Source: Oegoconia quadripuncta (lineage: Eukaryota; Arthropoda; Insecta; Lepidoptera; Autostichidae). Taken from it: a stretch of 64,000 nt of DNA. Below the pieces are notes generated by a model. That model had not been told where the DNA came from. It searched no databases and worked only from the letters and a program-made list of their open reading frames with translations. The stretch spans positions 15,376,801-15,440,800 of the forward strand of contig OX438751.1 of NCBI GenBank assembly GCA_949316235.1. Reading direction: 5' to 3'. Both the position numbers and the translations under genes were made by a program. Below are positions 1 to 12,190 of the stretch, piece by piece (position 1 is the stretch's first letter; the number at the start of each line of letters is the position of its first letter).

Positions 1-149
1 TGTGATGAATACGGACATGTCTACGCGAGTTATGGATATTTTCATTTATAATAAGTAGGTATTTATTTACAAAAAAAAATTATTTATGTAGTATATCAAC
101 CATCTGGTATCCACAATACAAGCCTATAGTTGCTTACTGTGAAACTAAT
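1..149 (+). repeat. Partial SINE copy (family A), head outside window
   Basis: The segment matches the body and tail of the two full copies that follow: a 'gatgaatac.gacatg' stretch, 'gagttatggat', a run of A, then 'catctggtatcca.aatacaagcc'. The tRNA-like head is missing because the window starts inside the copy. It is the first of three adjacent family A units. Confidence 0.75.
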
Positions 150-150
150 G

Positions 151-418
151 ACGACCTATTTGGTGTAGTGGTTAGAAACTCTGACTGCTATACCAAAAGG
201 TCGCGGGTTCGAATCATGCTAGGAGCATATGTTTGTATGATGAATACTGACATATGCTCCCGAGTTATGAATGTTTTTCATTTATATATGTATTTATTTA
301 CAAAAAAAAATGTATTTGTGTAGTTTTCCTATCATCTGGTATCCATAATACAAGCCTAGTTGGTTAGGGTGGATCTAGATGGCGCTGTGTGTATGTGCAA
401 AGATATTTATTATTATTA
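151..418 (+). repeat. tRNA-derived SINE, family A, copy 1
   Basis: The head has pol III promoter boxes: an A box TGGTGTAGTGG near 161 and a B box like GGTTCGAATC near 207. A non-tRNA body with an A-rich run follows, and the tail ends in TTATTATTATT. This tRNA-head, body, simple-repeat-tail order is standard for insect SINEs. The copy has point differences from copy 2, for example in the B-box flank. Confidence 0.8.
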
Positions 419-594
419 TGTACGAAAAGAATAGAACGTATTTACGGTAAAAGATCAATAATAATGGAAAGTTTCTGTACTGTAGGTCAGCTACACAATT
501 AAGGTAGAGCAGTCTTTATTTATAAATGTATTATTATGTAGGAGAAAGTCTAAAGCGAAATAGTTATACAAGTTTAACTGAAATTTATCCATAG

Positions 595-868
595 ACGACC
601 TGTTTGGTGTAGTGGTTTAAAATTCTGACTGCTATACCAAAAGGTCGCGGGTTCGAATCCCGCTAGAGGCATATGTTTGTATGATGAATACAGACATGTG
701 TTCCCGAGTTATGGATGTTTTTCATTTATTTATGTATTTATTTACAAAAAAAAAATGTATTTGTGTAGTTTATCAACCATCTGGTATCCATAATACAAAC
801 CTAGTTGCTTAGTGTGTAACTAGATGGCGCTGTGTGTATATGCAAAGATATTTATTATTATTATTTAG
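595..868 (+). repeat. tRNA-derived SINE, family A, copy 2
   Basis: This is the best preserved family A copy. It has an A box near 605 and an exact B-box core GGTTCGAATCC near 650, about the spacing of a tRNA gene. The body and (TTA)n tail match copy 1. It does not fold as a functional tRNA without mismatches, so it is called a SINE and not a tRNA gene. Confidence 0.82.
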
Positions 869-1317
869 TTAGTGATGTACTGTCCGAAACAGTTCAGCAG
901 TGGGCGTCCTGTAGCTGATATGATGTCCGAAAAGAGTAGAACGTATTTACGGTAAAAGATCAATAATAATGGAAAGTTTCTGTACTGTACGTCAGCTACA
1001 CAATTAAGGTAGCAGGTCTTTATTTATAAATATATTATTATGTAGGAGAAAGTCTAAAGGGAAATAGTTATACAAGTTTAACTGAAATTTATCTATCACA
1101 TGATAAGTATAAAGGCGTAAAGGAAAATTTAACAAAATCCAACCTACACCCTCCAAACAGTATCAAAAAAAAAGCCTGCCACCTTAATTGTGTTGCCGAC
1201 TACCGTGCCGTGCCGTGGACCTAATCTGAATAAAAAATTTTAAGAAATTATATGTAGGTAAAGATTTATATGTAATATATTTGACTTTTTGCCCCCTTTT
1301 AACTACATATGTATCTA

Positions 1318-1492
1318 ATTCAAAGTCAATGTCAAAGCCAAAAATACTTTATTTTGTAGGTACACAGAGTACACTTAAAATAGTCAATTTTACATTTTTT
1401 AAGCTACTGCTTGTTCAAAATCCAATTTTCCCCTGAGAAGAACAGGCAAGAAACTCGAAGGGTTGCTCTTTTAAAATCAGGCTTAGATTTTA
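1318..1492 (-). repeat. LINE 3'-end-like fragment
   Basis: The phrase 'tcaaagccaaaaatacttt' followed by 'ctgagaagaacaggcaagaa' and 'gttgctctttt' resembles a very common lepidopteran non-LTR 3' end, read here on the minus strand. No open frame remains. The family name is not certain from sequence alone. Confidence 0.5.
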
Positions 1493-4363
1493 CATAAAGT
1501 TTCTATATTACAAAAAGGTTTTTATATTTCATTATTAATTGTAAAATAGCCTGGCATGCGAACGATCTGACTATGTCCAGGGATGACTGTCATCTAAATA
1601 GTCTGATATTTTAAAATATGCTTTGTTAATAAGTTTCTGTTTTATAGTATCTTTAAATTTATTGAGAGGAAGATTTTGTATCAACTGGAACCTTATTAAA
1701 AAAAAATTACCATTAAAACTGGAAGAGCAGTATATGGATACTGCACCCTGTTATCAAACCAAACCACCTACAAATCCGCGTTTCCAATATTGGGAATAAT
1801 AAGCACTTCAATGCATGCGGTTTCGATGACTTCGAACGGGGAATCCTAACAAACCTATGTATAAACTTCTCTGAAAATTATATCCCAATAAATCGGTTAT
1901 CGAATGCCTGTGCAAATCTCGTTATAATTCCCAGCTTACATTGATACCAGGCCATTGCAGCAATAGGTATAGTACCCAACAAACCTTCTATAAATACTCG
2001 ACACAATAAATCGCCAATGGTCGGTCTAGGCCTTGGCCATGCGTGACCTGCGCATAGTGTTCCTCACAATAAATTATACAAGTGAACGCGAGGGCAGCGG
2101 CGTGTGCGACTTTACGAGGGTATAAATCACGCTCCTATAGCACACCCTGGCGTCATGGCTTCCACCCTGGGACCAGGTTACTGCTCAGTTATGCGTCACG
2201 TACAAGATGAGGTTTTATCATGCCTTATTAGCTAGTGGGTCAAATCTGAAGTACTTGCCTTTACATGTAGGTTGAATAGCCCTCAGAATCGTTATCTAGG
2301 TCCTCTTAATCGAGACGAGATTTAATAATTTTGTCACCCACTCGTCGTCCCCTAAATAATCTCTTCGGCTGAAGGTTGGCATTGAGGTAATCTGTATCTG
2401 GAAGCTTTTCATCTGCTCTAAATAGATCATGTTTCACTCGTGCGGTGTCTACCGCGATTCGAGGTTGCGCCGTATATCCTCCGCCAAGAGGCGCGGTAGA
2501 TTTTGAACGCTTTCATAACTTCCCATGTGTGAAATTACTCATGTTTTTCTCATTTTTTTTCTAAATTGTAACTATACGTAACTGGTACGTTACGTAGGTA
2601 TACGTTACATAATAAAGTTTACCGTTTTGTTACGCTAGATTTATCACTTAATTTTTTCCTAGTGTACCTAATTTTGTATTCTTAGGTTTTATTCGCCATG
2701 TTTATAGATTCACTACTCTTGATATTTAGCATAGTGCTTATACTAGCTTAAAATGGATCAATTCATATGCCAACTCTACTGGTAAGACTATATTTCATAT
2801 AGAAAGCAATAATCTCGTTTGATCTATCCAACATCCAAAAATATTTTTATAAATTTGAAGTAGGGCGTAGTAGGCGCGTTTCGTTCCATAAATCGCCGGG
2901 GTTGGTCGTGTGCGAGGTCCCCCGGGTATCGGCGCGTGCGCTTACGGTAATTGAGGGTTTCCCTGCCGGTATTGCTAGAGCTTCTGCCCTTCTTCAAAAA
3001 TCTGCTGATCGGATGCGACGGCTGCCATGCCGCTCGGAAACAATTGGGAAGCATCAGTAATGCAAGCCTTTGAATTTCGCGTAAGGTATTATTTAAGGGT
3101 AGCTTAAAATGAGGAATTATGTAGGTATGTGAAAGTGAGAATAACGTATAAGTTTTTGTGCTATTATTGCATATAGATATAGTATTTGGCATCTCTTCTC
3201 GTATAATCGGACGGACGAGAAACAACATTTTCTCTTTCGTTAGCATTTCTCATCACTTAACCACCGCTTTTCTTTTATAACCGACTCTCAAAAATGTTTG
3301 TCTGTATATAATTTTTATGTAAGTTCACACCTCTATTCAGGTCAATTGTTAATGGGTTCGATAATTTTTTTTGGTTGATTGGGCTATCACCAGGTTGGTC
3401 CACATTTGGTTAAGAACTGATGATGTACTCCGGAGATAGTGAGTGGACCCTTACTGAAGTTGGTTCAATTTTTCTTATGATAAAATGACGTTCGTTCCAG
3501 TCTTAAAATTTCGAAAAACTTTTTGTAATTAGTTAAACCAAGGACCGAACCAAATGTACCTAAAAATATAATATATGCTATAATTTTTATTTCTGCAACT
3601 TTATTAAAACAAATTATGTCACCTTTGAAGTATTTACAAAAAATTCGGCATTGAAGTATAATCCATATGACCGAAATCAAGTAATTCCAGCAATATTATG
3701 GAGGTTATGCCCCAAAGCGATAAACATAGGTGTTCGTTTAACAAATTACTTGGAATTGTTATTTGATTGATAAAGAATCGCATTGTTGTTATTCTCGGCG
3801 TTACACGAGTTGGCGATAATAATGGGTCAGATCGGAAGTGGGTGCGCTGGTTGAAGGGCTCGTGACGTTACAGCTGACTGTACTGAGAACTGGTGACGTA
3901 GGCCAACGAACCTGATATGATAATGTAATACTCGTAATAAGATAACATAATATAGGTCAAACAAAATTTTGCACGACGGTATATTATCGTCACAGTGAGA
4001 AAAAGATTTTGCAGTATTTTTTTATTACAAAAAGGGGATGAACCCACCGATAAGTATTGCTTGTACACTTTTACCGCTTAGATGGCTATCTAGAAGAACC
4101 GTTTAAGTAAAGCTGATTAGGTACAGTCTAAAACATATGAACCTTTCAGCCTGGTGTAAACAAATGAAGATTTCTTAGAAAGTCATGAATGTTTTTCAAT
4201 TGCATAACGTCACGACCTTTATCACAAATGAGGTGGTCAGGATATCTCAAAGCGTAATGTGATGTTCTAAACTATATGTTATGTTAATTGGTATTCTTTG
4301 TACACTGAGGTTTCCAAATCACAAAATGGACAAGGAGCGGCTCATCGCGAAGCATATGCAAAA
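1493..4363. other. Non-coding stretch, no gene seen
   Basis: No convincing coding region appears on either strand; open frames are short and have AT-driven composition. Two less AT-rich patches, about 2040-2180 and 2440-2500, stand out and could be regulatory, but nothing identifies them. Confidence 0.6.
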
Positions 4364-4400
4364 TATTATGAAGTGTTTACCTCTTAAACACTTCATAATA
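4364..4400. repeat. Perfect hairpin, 16-bp arms
   Basis: The arm TATTATGAAGTGTTTA (4364-4379) is followed by a 5-nt loop and its exact reverse complement (4385-4400). It sits directly beside the left end of a MITE. Arms this exact with such a small loop are rare by chance. Confidence 0.85.
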
Positions 4401-4402
4401 CT

Positions 4403-4607
4403 TATTCCACACGTCATTCCATACAACATTCAAGTCCAAATTTTCCTAAATGAATAAACTGTTTCTAAAGAAACTTTATACATATGTAGATAGATCTAAA
4501 AAGTTAGTAGAAAATATTTTCAAAATATAGAATTTAAAAGAAATATATCGGTTTATTCATTTCGAAAAATTTGAACTTCAAAGTTTGGATGGAATACCGT
4601 GCGGGAT
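4403..4607. mobile_element. MITE-like element with imperfect inverted termini
   Basis: The left part (near 4405-4450, 'acgtcattccatac' ... 'cctaaatgaata') is roughly the reverse complement of the right part (near 4548-4607, 'tattcatttcgaaaa' ... 'ggaataccgtgc'). Length near 200 bp and no coding capacity fit a non-autonomous DNA transposon. A second relative of its interior lies at about 34195-34330. Confidence 0.6.
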
Positions 4608-5811
4608 AAACCAAATTTCAATATTGACAACAATTGGTTGCATGCATTGGCTTCGTCATACGCGGTTGACTTTGGGTTGAGAAAAATTTTTATTTTTAAG
4701 GACAGTGTAACGTCTTGCGTTTTTTAAGAGCTATGCTCTTGTCAGTGGAGTAATGATCACGCCTTTGCTTTCCGCGCTCGATTTAACCTCTTGATACGAC
4801 ATGACTTTCACCTTTTCTTTCACTTGGTCAAAGTAATTGCGTCTATATAGATCTTCCCCTTCCTCGATTTCCTTAAATTATATTCTTAAGTGCTTTTAAT
4901 AACAAATAACACAAAGCAGAGTTCAGCAATAGCAAAACAAGCAAGAAAGGTAGAAAGCAGCTAATGGTGTACAGCTTTATATGGCTGGGATAGGGAAAGA
5001 TTCTCTAATCTTTCATTCGACAATGATGCTGAAGACGAATGGACGGAATAAGCTGGACAGGGAAGATAACAAATGCAGAGGTATTAATGATGGCAAAGGA
5101 AAAGATATGTCAGCCAGTTGAAAACAGAAGAGGAAAGATTATAAGTCACTCGATATGACACTTACATTTTTTTGAAGAACATTTTTCATACCTACCTAAA
5201 TGTTGATTTATTGCCTTTTGATTATGATAATAAATATTTATTGAAGAACAACACTGAGTACCTTCTGAGTGATTGGTCCAATACGATAGTAGCTTCCCAT
5301 AGTAACCTGACACCATGGCTCTATCGGCACACGCGTCGCACTGTGAAACATATAATATCAAGGGAGATGGAAATCTAATGGGACAAATTTTACACGTGTC
5401 ATTATGAGAATATTTGTTATATTTGGCCAGTGAACATGGGAAATCAAAACAGTAGCATCGTACAACGCCTGACCAGTTTTGAACTGTGTAATATAACAAG
5501 GTCTCTATTTCCCTGCCGCTAGTGAGTCATTTGACTGTTGCGAAAATATGAGTTCTAAATAAATTTCGCATGATAGAACCCGTGCGTCGATGATGATTTT
5601 GAAAAAATAAATAAACTACCTTTGCCAATAACTTCGATTTCACTTACCTAAAACTAATAATATTTTTTTCTTAAGGTAAAAAAACTCATCCGATATAATT
5701 TGACTTCACAAGAATTGAAAATATTTTCCGTTTCAAATTCAAAGGTATTCTTAATCGTTTGAAATGGATCTGCATAATAATATGCACTTTTGAATAATAG
5801 GTATAAATAAT
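4608..5811. other. Non-coding stretch, no gene seen
   Basis: Open frames here overlap on opposite strands and show no recognisable domain. No repeat family is assigned. Confidence 0.5.
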
Positions 5812-6085
5812 AAATAAATATTTTTGCACATACACACAGTGCCAACTAGTTCCATACTAGACAACTGGGTTTGTAATTATAGATGGTTGATATACTAAAC
5901 AAATTCATTTTATTGATGTATAAATGAAAGCATCCATAACTCGGGTAAACATGTCCGTACGGTTGTCCGTATTTTTGTGTCAAAATACGTATTTTTAACA
6001 CAAACATATACCGCTAGCGGGATTTGAACCTGCGGCCTATTAATTTAGCAGTCAAGGTTTCTAACCACTGCACCAAACAGACGAA
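5812..6085 (-). repeat. tRNA-derived SINE, family A, minus-strand copy
   Basis: Read on the minus strand this has the family A head (A box near 6072, B box near 6020), the body with 'cccgagttatggatg', and the 'catctataattacaa' and tail region next to 'cacacagtgcc'. It is more diverged than the copies at the window start and is dispersed, showing that the family transposes independently of the tandem array. Confidence 0.75.
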
Positions 6086-7813
6086 AACAGATAATATAGG
6101 CCTGTATAATAAAAAAAATCAAAAATGTTTATTTAAGTAATTTATTCTTATTATCTATAACAGCATTAGGGGTCTCCTTTTAAGTAAAAATGTTTACCTG
6201 TATTAGGAGGCTCCGCTCTTCTACAACTACATAAATGCTTTAAACAAGAAGGTATACCAGCTATATTCTTATTTTAACATTATAAATTAATCTTTCACAG
6301 GTAATCGTGAACGTTTTTGGATATTTTTTTATTTAGTAACTACAACAATTACTGTCTTCAACAATATGCTAAAAGCAGTGCCGTGTGCTTCCGGCACGTA
6401 AACTGGGAGAATTGTCGCTTCCCATGGGTGTCATAAAAGTGACTTTACATCAAAAATTATCTATAGACCTGCACGTTTCAACGGCGATGGGGTCACGTCA
6501 CGTGTTCGTTTCTGTACATTTCGTGAGGTGAACATTATTTTTTCTAGATTTTTCGAACATTAACCTAGCTAAGGCTCAAGTTTGATCGGATAGTATGTCA
6601 TAGTACATTCCAACATTTAGCATAATTCAATTCTAACTTCATTTCGAGTACCTATATCCACCAAAACATGTTGCAGATCTTCAACTTTACAACACATAAC
6701 CGTCTCGCCGTCCCCCAGGCGAGCGGTACGCGTAAAGCATTTCCCCGCGGAAAAAAAAAAAATAAAGGTAGACGGAAGCGGAGCGGGGTAGCCGCCTCCA
6801 CACGAAGCCGAAGGTAAGAAAGAAGAACCCTGGAATAGCACGATTGGGCATTTCAGAAAATGACCGAATTCATGCTACTGACTGCTACATCCGTTTTCGT
6901 TATGACAAAATGGAAGTGATATTTCAATAAAGCATGAATCTAAGATGTGGCAGTCTAGGTAGCAATAAAAAGCATAGATATAGGCATAGAATAACATAAG
7001 TCTAAAGCGAATTTTAGACAAAGTAGGTACAAATAATTTAACGGTTACAATTTAGTTTTAATAATATTTCTATAGTGTAAAAGCTTAGCGTAAGGCTTGT
7101 GATATATTGTCGAGTTCCCTCCGTACGCGTTTCACTCGCTATCGTTTAGAAACGTGTCGGTAGTTAATATTAGTTCCGAAATAATTGTAAATATTAATGT
7201 TAAGATTTAAGTGTAAAACTATTTTATTGTAATTAGGTTAATGTAAATAATTATTTTAATATGTATTGTTAATATTCCTTATAGTTTGTAAGAATAGCTT
7301 TATTTATTTTGATCTGTAGATTGTTGCTATTAACTAGTAGAGCCCCCTGAATGTCCAAGCTTTACGTGTATAATTTGCCCTCCACATCCTACCCAGACTA
7401 GTCTAAAAAACGGAAGTTATTCTGAAAAAGGTATCGTCAAATATCCATCCAGAAAGTGTTTAGTTAGTGGTGAGTCAAAAATAGTTTCCAAGCCACAGGT
7501 TTTTAACTGAGTGTTGTTGGCTTTTTTAAGCTAATATATTATTCGCATTAGCTTTCTACTAGCAGGAACTTACTCTGTATTTAGTCGATATTTTCAAACA
7601 TGGTATAGGCAACAAGGGGGAAATTCTTTTATATGTTGGCGCCTTTCGCTCTATCTGTTATTAGACTTGTCCAAGATAGGAATAAAGTCACTGCAGTAGA
7701 GCAGAGTACCGCGGTTGAACCTAATCTACAGGAGTTGTTTTCGTAAAAGTATGAAGATGAACCTAACTACTGCAGATACGAGAGAAGAATTTTTCTTTTG
7801 TTAATAGAACAAG

Positions 7814-7865
7814 TTAAGATAAAATTTTTCTCAATGAAGTTTCGTTGAGAAAAATTTTGTCTTAA
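7814..7865. repeat. Near-perfect hairpin, 21-bp arms
   Basis: The arms 7814-7834 and 7845-7865 pair at 20 of 21 positions around a 10-nt loop, with one T/G position that would be a wobble in RNA. The size is below that of a typical microRNA precursor and the arms are AT-rich, so no ncRNA is claimed. Confidence 0.75.
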
Positions 7866-8510
7866 AATATGTGACCAATGAGGAAAAGGCTAAATAAAAA
7901 AGAAATTGGTTTACATTACAAGGAGTGTTGTTTTTTTAAAATATATTTAATCTTGACTTGTGCATGTAGTCTGAAACTGGAGCTCTACACTACCACATTT
8001 TCACGATTGTGTAATGTTTTCTTCTTGTAGAATCGTAAAATTATCGACTAGCGATATGTCAGCCGACATCCCGCCTGCTGCAAAGCGGCGTTTTAATTCG
8101 ATAATGTCAGCGTTATCTGATTATGACCGAACCGAAAAATTATATCACTCAGTAATTAGATTAAAATGCAATTTAGCTAGATGCGCCGCGGGCGGCACGC
8201 GCTCTGACCGAAACACTTTTATGGTGCTCTCGCAGGGGTTGACTGGTAATAATAACGAATTACCGACGAAACTTTGACTACTTGAGCTCAATGTTAACTT
8301 TAAAAAGTGTACAAGTTATTTCCTAATATCAAAATAATTAAATTACCAACAACAAATACAGCGATTGTAAATTGCCTGCTCGTTATGTAGGTACCTAATA
8401 GTTTTTGTAGTTAGTTGCATTTGCTGAGTGAGATCAAAAGGCGTTTACGATATTTTCCAGCCCGCGTTCTGATTTATAATTTACATTTATTTTCATTTTT
8501 ACTAGAAAAC

Positions 8511-8563
8511 TAGCCTATGTTCAGCAGTGGACGTCCTTTGGCTGATATGATGATGATGACTAG
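8511..8563 (+). repeat. Retroelement 3' tail fragment
   Basis: The sequence 'ttcagcagtggacgtcc' ... 'gctgatatgatgatgatga' is the ending shared by many lepidopteran LINEs and SINEs. Only the last 50 bp remain. Confidence 0.55.
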
Positions 8564-9934
8564 AGAACTACGATGATTATTGGATAAATTTTAAAATAAT
8601 CTATATCTCGAGTAGCGATATTTTATCGCAAATATTTTCTGCCTAATAGAAAACAGTCTTAACTACAATTATTATATCCATCTCATATACACGGCAAGTA
8701 TAAATAATATATTTAATTATTTATTTTGTACAGCAGGAAATTGAAATTTCTACGATCATCTAACTTAATCGAGTCACATGAGCATACTTTACCAATTGCA
8801 CAACATAATGCAGTACCAAAACCATAAAATCAAAACTAATAAAACAAACCTAGCGGACTGAAGTCGTCCCCTTCAAAGCGCGAGTCACCCTAGTTATTAA
8901 AATTAATAAGTGGGCCCTCGTCTGTATTAATGATAGCACTGTGTAAATAAGGTTATAATATATTTGGCAAACATGGGTAGGTGTACCAGATTGGAAATAA
9001 TTGAAACCAGCATCGCTGTGGGTGAGATCGAACAAACGCCGGTCAAATTTAATAATTTGTGTGTAAAGCTCGTGCCTTATAGTTTCATAGCGTGTAAATA
9101 CTACAGAATCATTATGATTCAAGGAGACAATAAAAAAATCATCGCCAAACAATCTGCCTTAAATAGAGTTGCAACACATAACTAGTGAATTAATAAAGTC
9201 ACATACCTACTCCTAGAAATAGTTTTCTATTACTAATACTGTATCAATGACACTCTTCCACAAATTAAATAAACACTTACGCAAATCTTCGCTCCAAGTA
9301 TCACACACTTCGACTCTTTGATCTGCTGTTTGCTCACTAAGTACAACAACTTTCGTCCGGTTTGGGGGTAACCAAAGAGGGCGAATAGGGGCCGTTTATT
9401 TGATAAACAAATATTTTTAATAAGCACAAACCAGTATTGGTTTGGCTTATATTCATTAAGGTTTGAATCCTCAAGTAAAATTATAAAGGCAAAATTTTCT
9501 GTATATTCTTGGCAGGCGAAAGGTGCTACTGTGCTCAAGAAGAATCAGGTTTCAAATGGAATGCAACTCGACATTATTGTTTTGGTGTAAACGCGTTTTC
9601 GTTTGTTAATGGGACCCATTAAGATGAAAGTGGTGTGCGTGCGCGCATGAGGAGACCTTGCTCGCGGAGTGGTTAGCGAGCTCCGGTGGCTGAAATTGAA
9701 TATGGAACGCATGCCGCCCGCGCCGCTTCGCGTTTAGTTATGGCCCCTCGCAATGACTGCCACAAAATGGTTATTAAAACCTCAGTTTTGTAGAGTTCCG
9801 TCAAAGAAAACCCCAAAGTTTTAATAATACGATTAACAAATTCGCCCTTCTAGTTGGAGGAGACGGTGCCCCAGCAATGGAGACTTAAGGCTAATGATGT
9901 ATGATCTGATTAAAGTAACAAGATCCAAAAATTG

Positions 9935-10192
9935 CTTGGTTTTTGGTTGATGGTATGGCATTTCAAATGACCGCCTGGCTAGCTACCACCATCTTATCTA
10001 AATCTGCCGCCAAGCAGCAATGTTAATAGCATTGTTGTGTTCCGGTTGTCAGAGATGAGATAGCCAGTCCCCCAAATGTGTTGGGGTTTCCGGGCCAGTA
10101 CGCTTCCACCTTCGGCCTCATCTTCACTTAACATCGGGTGTGATTGAGGTAAAGTACCAACACCTTGTGCATTAAGAAAAATAAAAAAAATA
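9935..10192 (+). repeat. SINE family B, 5'-truncated
   Basis: It starts inside the body at 'ggttgatggtatggcattt' and runs through 'cctggctagctaccaccatc', 'ttgtgttccggttgtcagag' and 'cttcacttaacatc' to an A-rich tail. It matches the full family B copies at 20688-20985 and 41692-42017 (both minus). The tRNA-like head is absent. Confidence 0.8.
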
Positions 10193-10205
10193 GAGCATTA
10201 TTAAC

Positions 10206-10430
10206 CACTAGCTGTTGCCCGCGACTTCGTTCGCGTGGAACATTTCATCAAAATCGGTTTAGCATTAAAATTTAGGTATAACTCTCCTATTTAGGTATAC
10301 ACTCCAGTACAACAATCCAGGCCCTAATCTGTCTACCAACCAAATTTCATCTATATCCGTCCAAGCAAGTAGGTGTGAAGAGGTAACAAACACACAAACT
10401 TTTTTTATAATATTAGTGTGACTTGATCAC
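10206..10430 (+). repeat. Interspersed repeat E (retroelement tail type)
   Basis: It opens with 'ctagctgttgcccgcgactt' and closes with 'gaggtaacaaacacacaaac' then T-rich DNA. Relatives lie at about 19766-19970 and 33279-33532. This motif pair is ubiquitous in Lepidoptera; I do not assign the autonomous partner. Confidence 0.65.
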
Positions 10431-12084
10431 TTTCGATACAAATCAATCTAATAATAATGCTTAATGGGCGTAGACTAGATGTCCGCACTCCTTCACATTA
10501 AGTGAAGGTATACTTATCTGTGTCTGCAGGACGGTGTAAGCTGAATACTAGGTATGGATGTGTAATGTTAGCGTGACTCATAAATATTTTACCTTTTAAG
10601 CAAATTTACAAAACCTAACATGAAAACTACACATTGATAAATTAAAAAACCTCCGAAATAATATAATATTGACCAAATACACCTAACAACTGTGTTAAAA
10701 AAAATGTCTTCGAAACAGCAATTCACAAACTAGCTTGTAACCTGTTCCTTTGTTTAGTACTTTCAACAAAAAAAAATGCACTCAAATCGTACCACGCATT
10801 AGGTACTGAGTTGCTGTCCGGGCTGTTTGGAACTAATCTCGGAATCGAACTTCTTAGTGCGAATGTTCGGTATATTAACTATATATGGGTGGAATCCCTC
10901 CCCACGCCTAGTGGTCCGAAGATGGAAGGGTGACGGTGGAATAAGATTATGTAATTCCAACGCACACTCCTCGAAATGCATCCTGTAAAAAACTGAGAGT
11001 CAGGCGACTTTGCGACGGTGTTCAAGGCTCTGCAATTTAGCAGTCATCGAATTATCACCTATGAGTCTTCTTTCATACCGCATAACTCCCTAATTACCTA
11101 TTCCTTATTCTATCTTTCAAAGTCATCCTACTCATACTTTACAAATTAAAAACAATAATTTTATATAGGTTCCTAATTAAATATAACATAGTAATTATTA
11201 ATAAATTTTCAATTAATTATTAAAAATAAATAAGTTATAAAGTAGTCTACTTAATAATAATGTATTTTTTTCTCCTATCAAACGTTTGAGAAATATATGT
11301 CTCATACAAATAAGGTCGCCTTTTGTATGTACCAAGTTTTGTTCCTATATACGTTTCTCTGATCTGATAATTATAATATAAATATAAAGTTATGTTAAAT
11401 ATAAAGTTCTAAATAATAAATTTGTAAATTGAAGATATTCGACAAAATCCACCTAGGGCAGTAATATCACCCAGGGCGACTAAAATGCCTTACCTACTGG
11501 CCATCAGTCTTCTCAATAACATCCTCTACAGCAGCTTAGCTTTGAAAACAATAACAAACAGATATTTCAATTGGTAATTCTCAATTTTCTTTTTAAAGAT
11601 AAACTCATTTCCCTAGTATCTTGTGGTCAGAAACCCATATGTCATGGTATATGGCAAAGTTTCGCACTGAGTTGGTGCAAACAACTTATACTCATTTATA
11701 CTCATTACAATGTTGCCATGTTAATACATGGTCAACCATCATTATCAGCCTGAAGATGGCGTGACCTAGAGCAGACTACCGTCACTGACTGAGTAGTGTT
11801 GGTCACCGCATAATTATCGTGATAAAGTGATCATCGTGCCCTTGTGCCGCTTGCGTCGCCCATCATCGCGTGCGCCGATGCAACTGATAAGGACAAGGCA
11901 TTATCACATTACACCAAGTGCTAGGCCTGTTATTTTCCCAGGAGTTCGGTATCGGCCGGTCGGAGGAGAATAAACAAAGGTGTAGAAGGAATAATAACAT
12001 AAATTTAAAATTTAGAAATCGCTTCGCATCGCAAATAAATGGCTGAACCTATTTTCATCAAACATTTCCTCCAGTTTACCCTTA
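10431..12084. other. Non-coding stretch, no gene seen
   Basis: The sequence is AT-rich except for 10880-10940 and 11740-11960. No coding frame with a recognisable domain was found. Confidence 0.5.
11806..11910. promoter_or_regulatory. Candidate enhancer with clustered GATA-type sites
   Basis: Four WGATAA-type cores fall within about 90 bp: TTATC at 11814, GATAA at 11821, TGATAAGG at 11885 and TTATC at 11901. They lie in a locally GC-richer block in AT-rich DNA. GATA cores are short, so the cluster is only suggestive. Confidence 0.25.
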
Positions 12085-12190
12085 AATATAAAAAAAACCG
12101 CACTGAAATCGGACCACGCTTACCAACACACACACATCAACGCCGTCAAACACATTACACACCCGGTTTTTTAAGCGGGTTAAAAATAAT
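12085..12190 (+). repeat. Repeat F (retroelement 3' tail with CA run)
   Basis: It contains 'ccgcactgaaatcggaccac', a short CA run, 'aacgccgtcaaacacatta' and 'ccggttttttaagcgggtt'. The same order occurs at 52670-52890, where the CA run is greatly expanded, and in reverse near 27025-27115. Confidence 0.65.

Larger units (their letters stand above)
150..1096. repeat. Tandem duplication of SINE A plus its flank (period about 444 bp)
   Basis: Two head-to-tail units start at 150 and 594. Each holds a family A SINE followed by the same roughly 170 bp of non-SINE sequence ending in 'gaaatttatc'. Because the shared flank lies outside the SINE, this is a segmental duplication and not two independent insertions. 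The second unit has about 50 extra bases near 868-920, including a 'cagcagtgggcgtcc' motif, that the first lacks, so it either gained or kept a piece. Confidence 0.8.
6086..9934. other. Non-coding stretch with minor repeat relics
   Basis: No gene is supported. A GC-richer patch at about 6690-6820 and another at 8055-8240 interrupt AT-rich DNA. The second holds an 87-codon open frame (8014-8277) without recognisable domain. A third patch at about 9600-9760 is also GC-rich and unique in this window. These could be conserved non-coding elements. Confidence 0.5.

Noticed and set aside
150..670. tRNA genes suggested by good A and B boxes
   Set aside because: The heads do not form a clean cloverleaf, continue into a SINE body with a simple-repeat tail and occur as dispersed copies.
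7814..7865. microRNA precursor
   Set aside because: The arms and loop are too short and AT-rich, and similar perfect hairpins occur in decayed transposon DNA.
8014..8277. 87-codon gene
   Set aside because: Composition looks protein-like but there is no domain or neighbouring exon; a conserved non-coding element is as likely.
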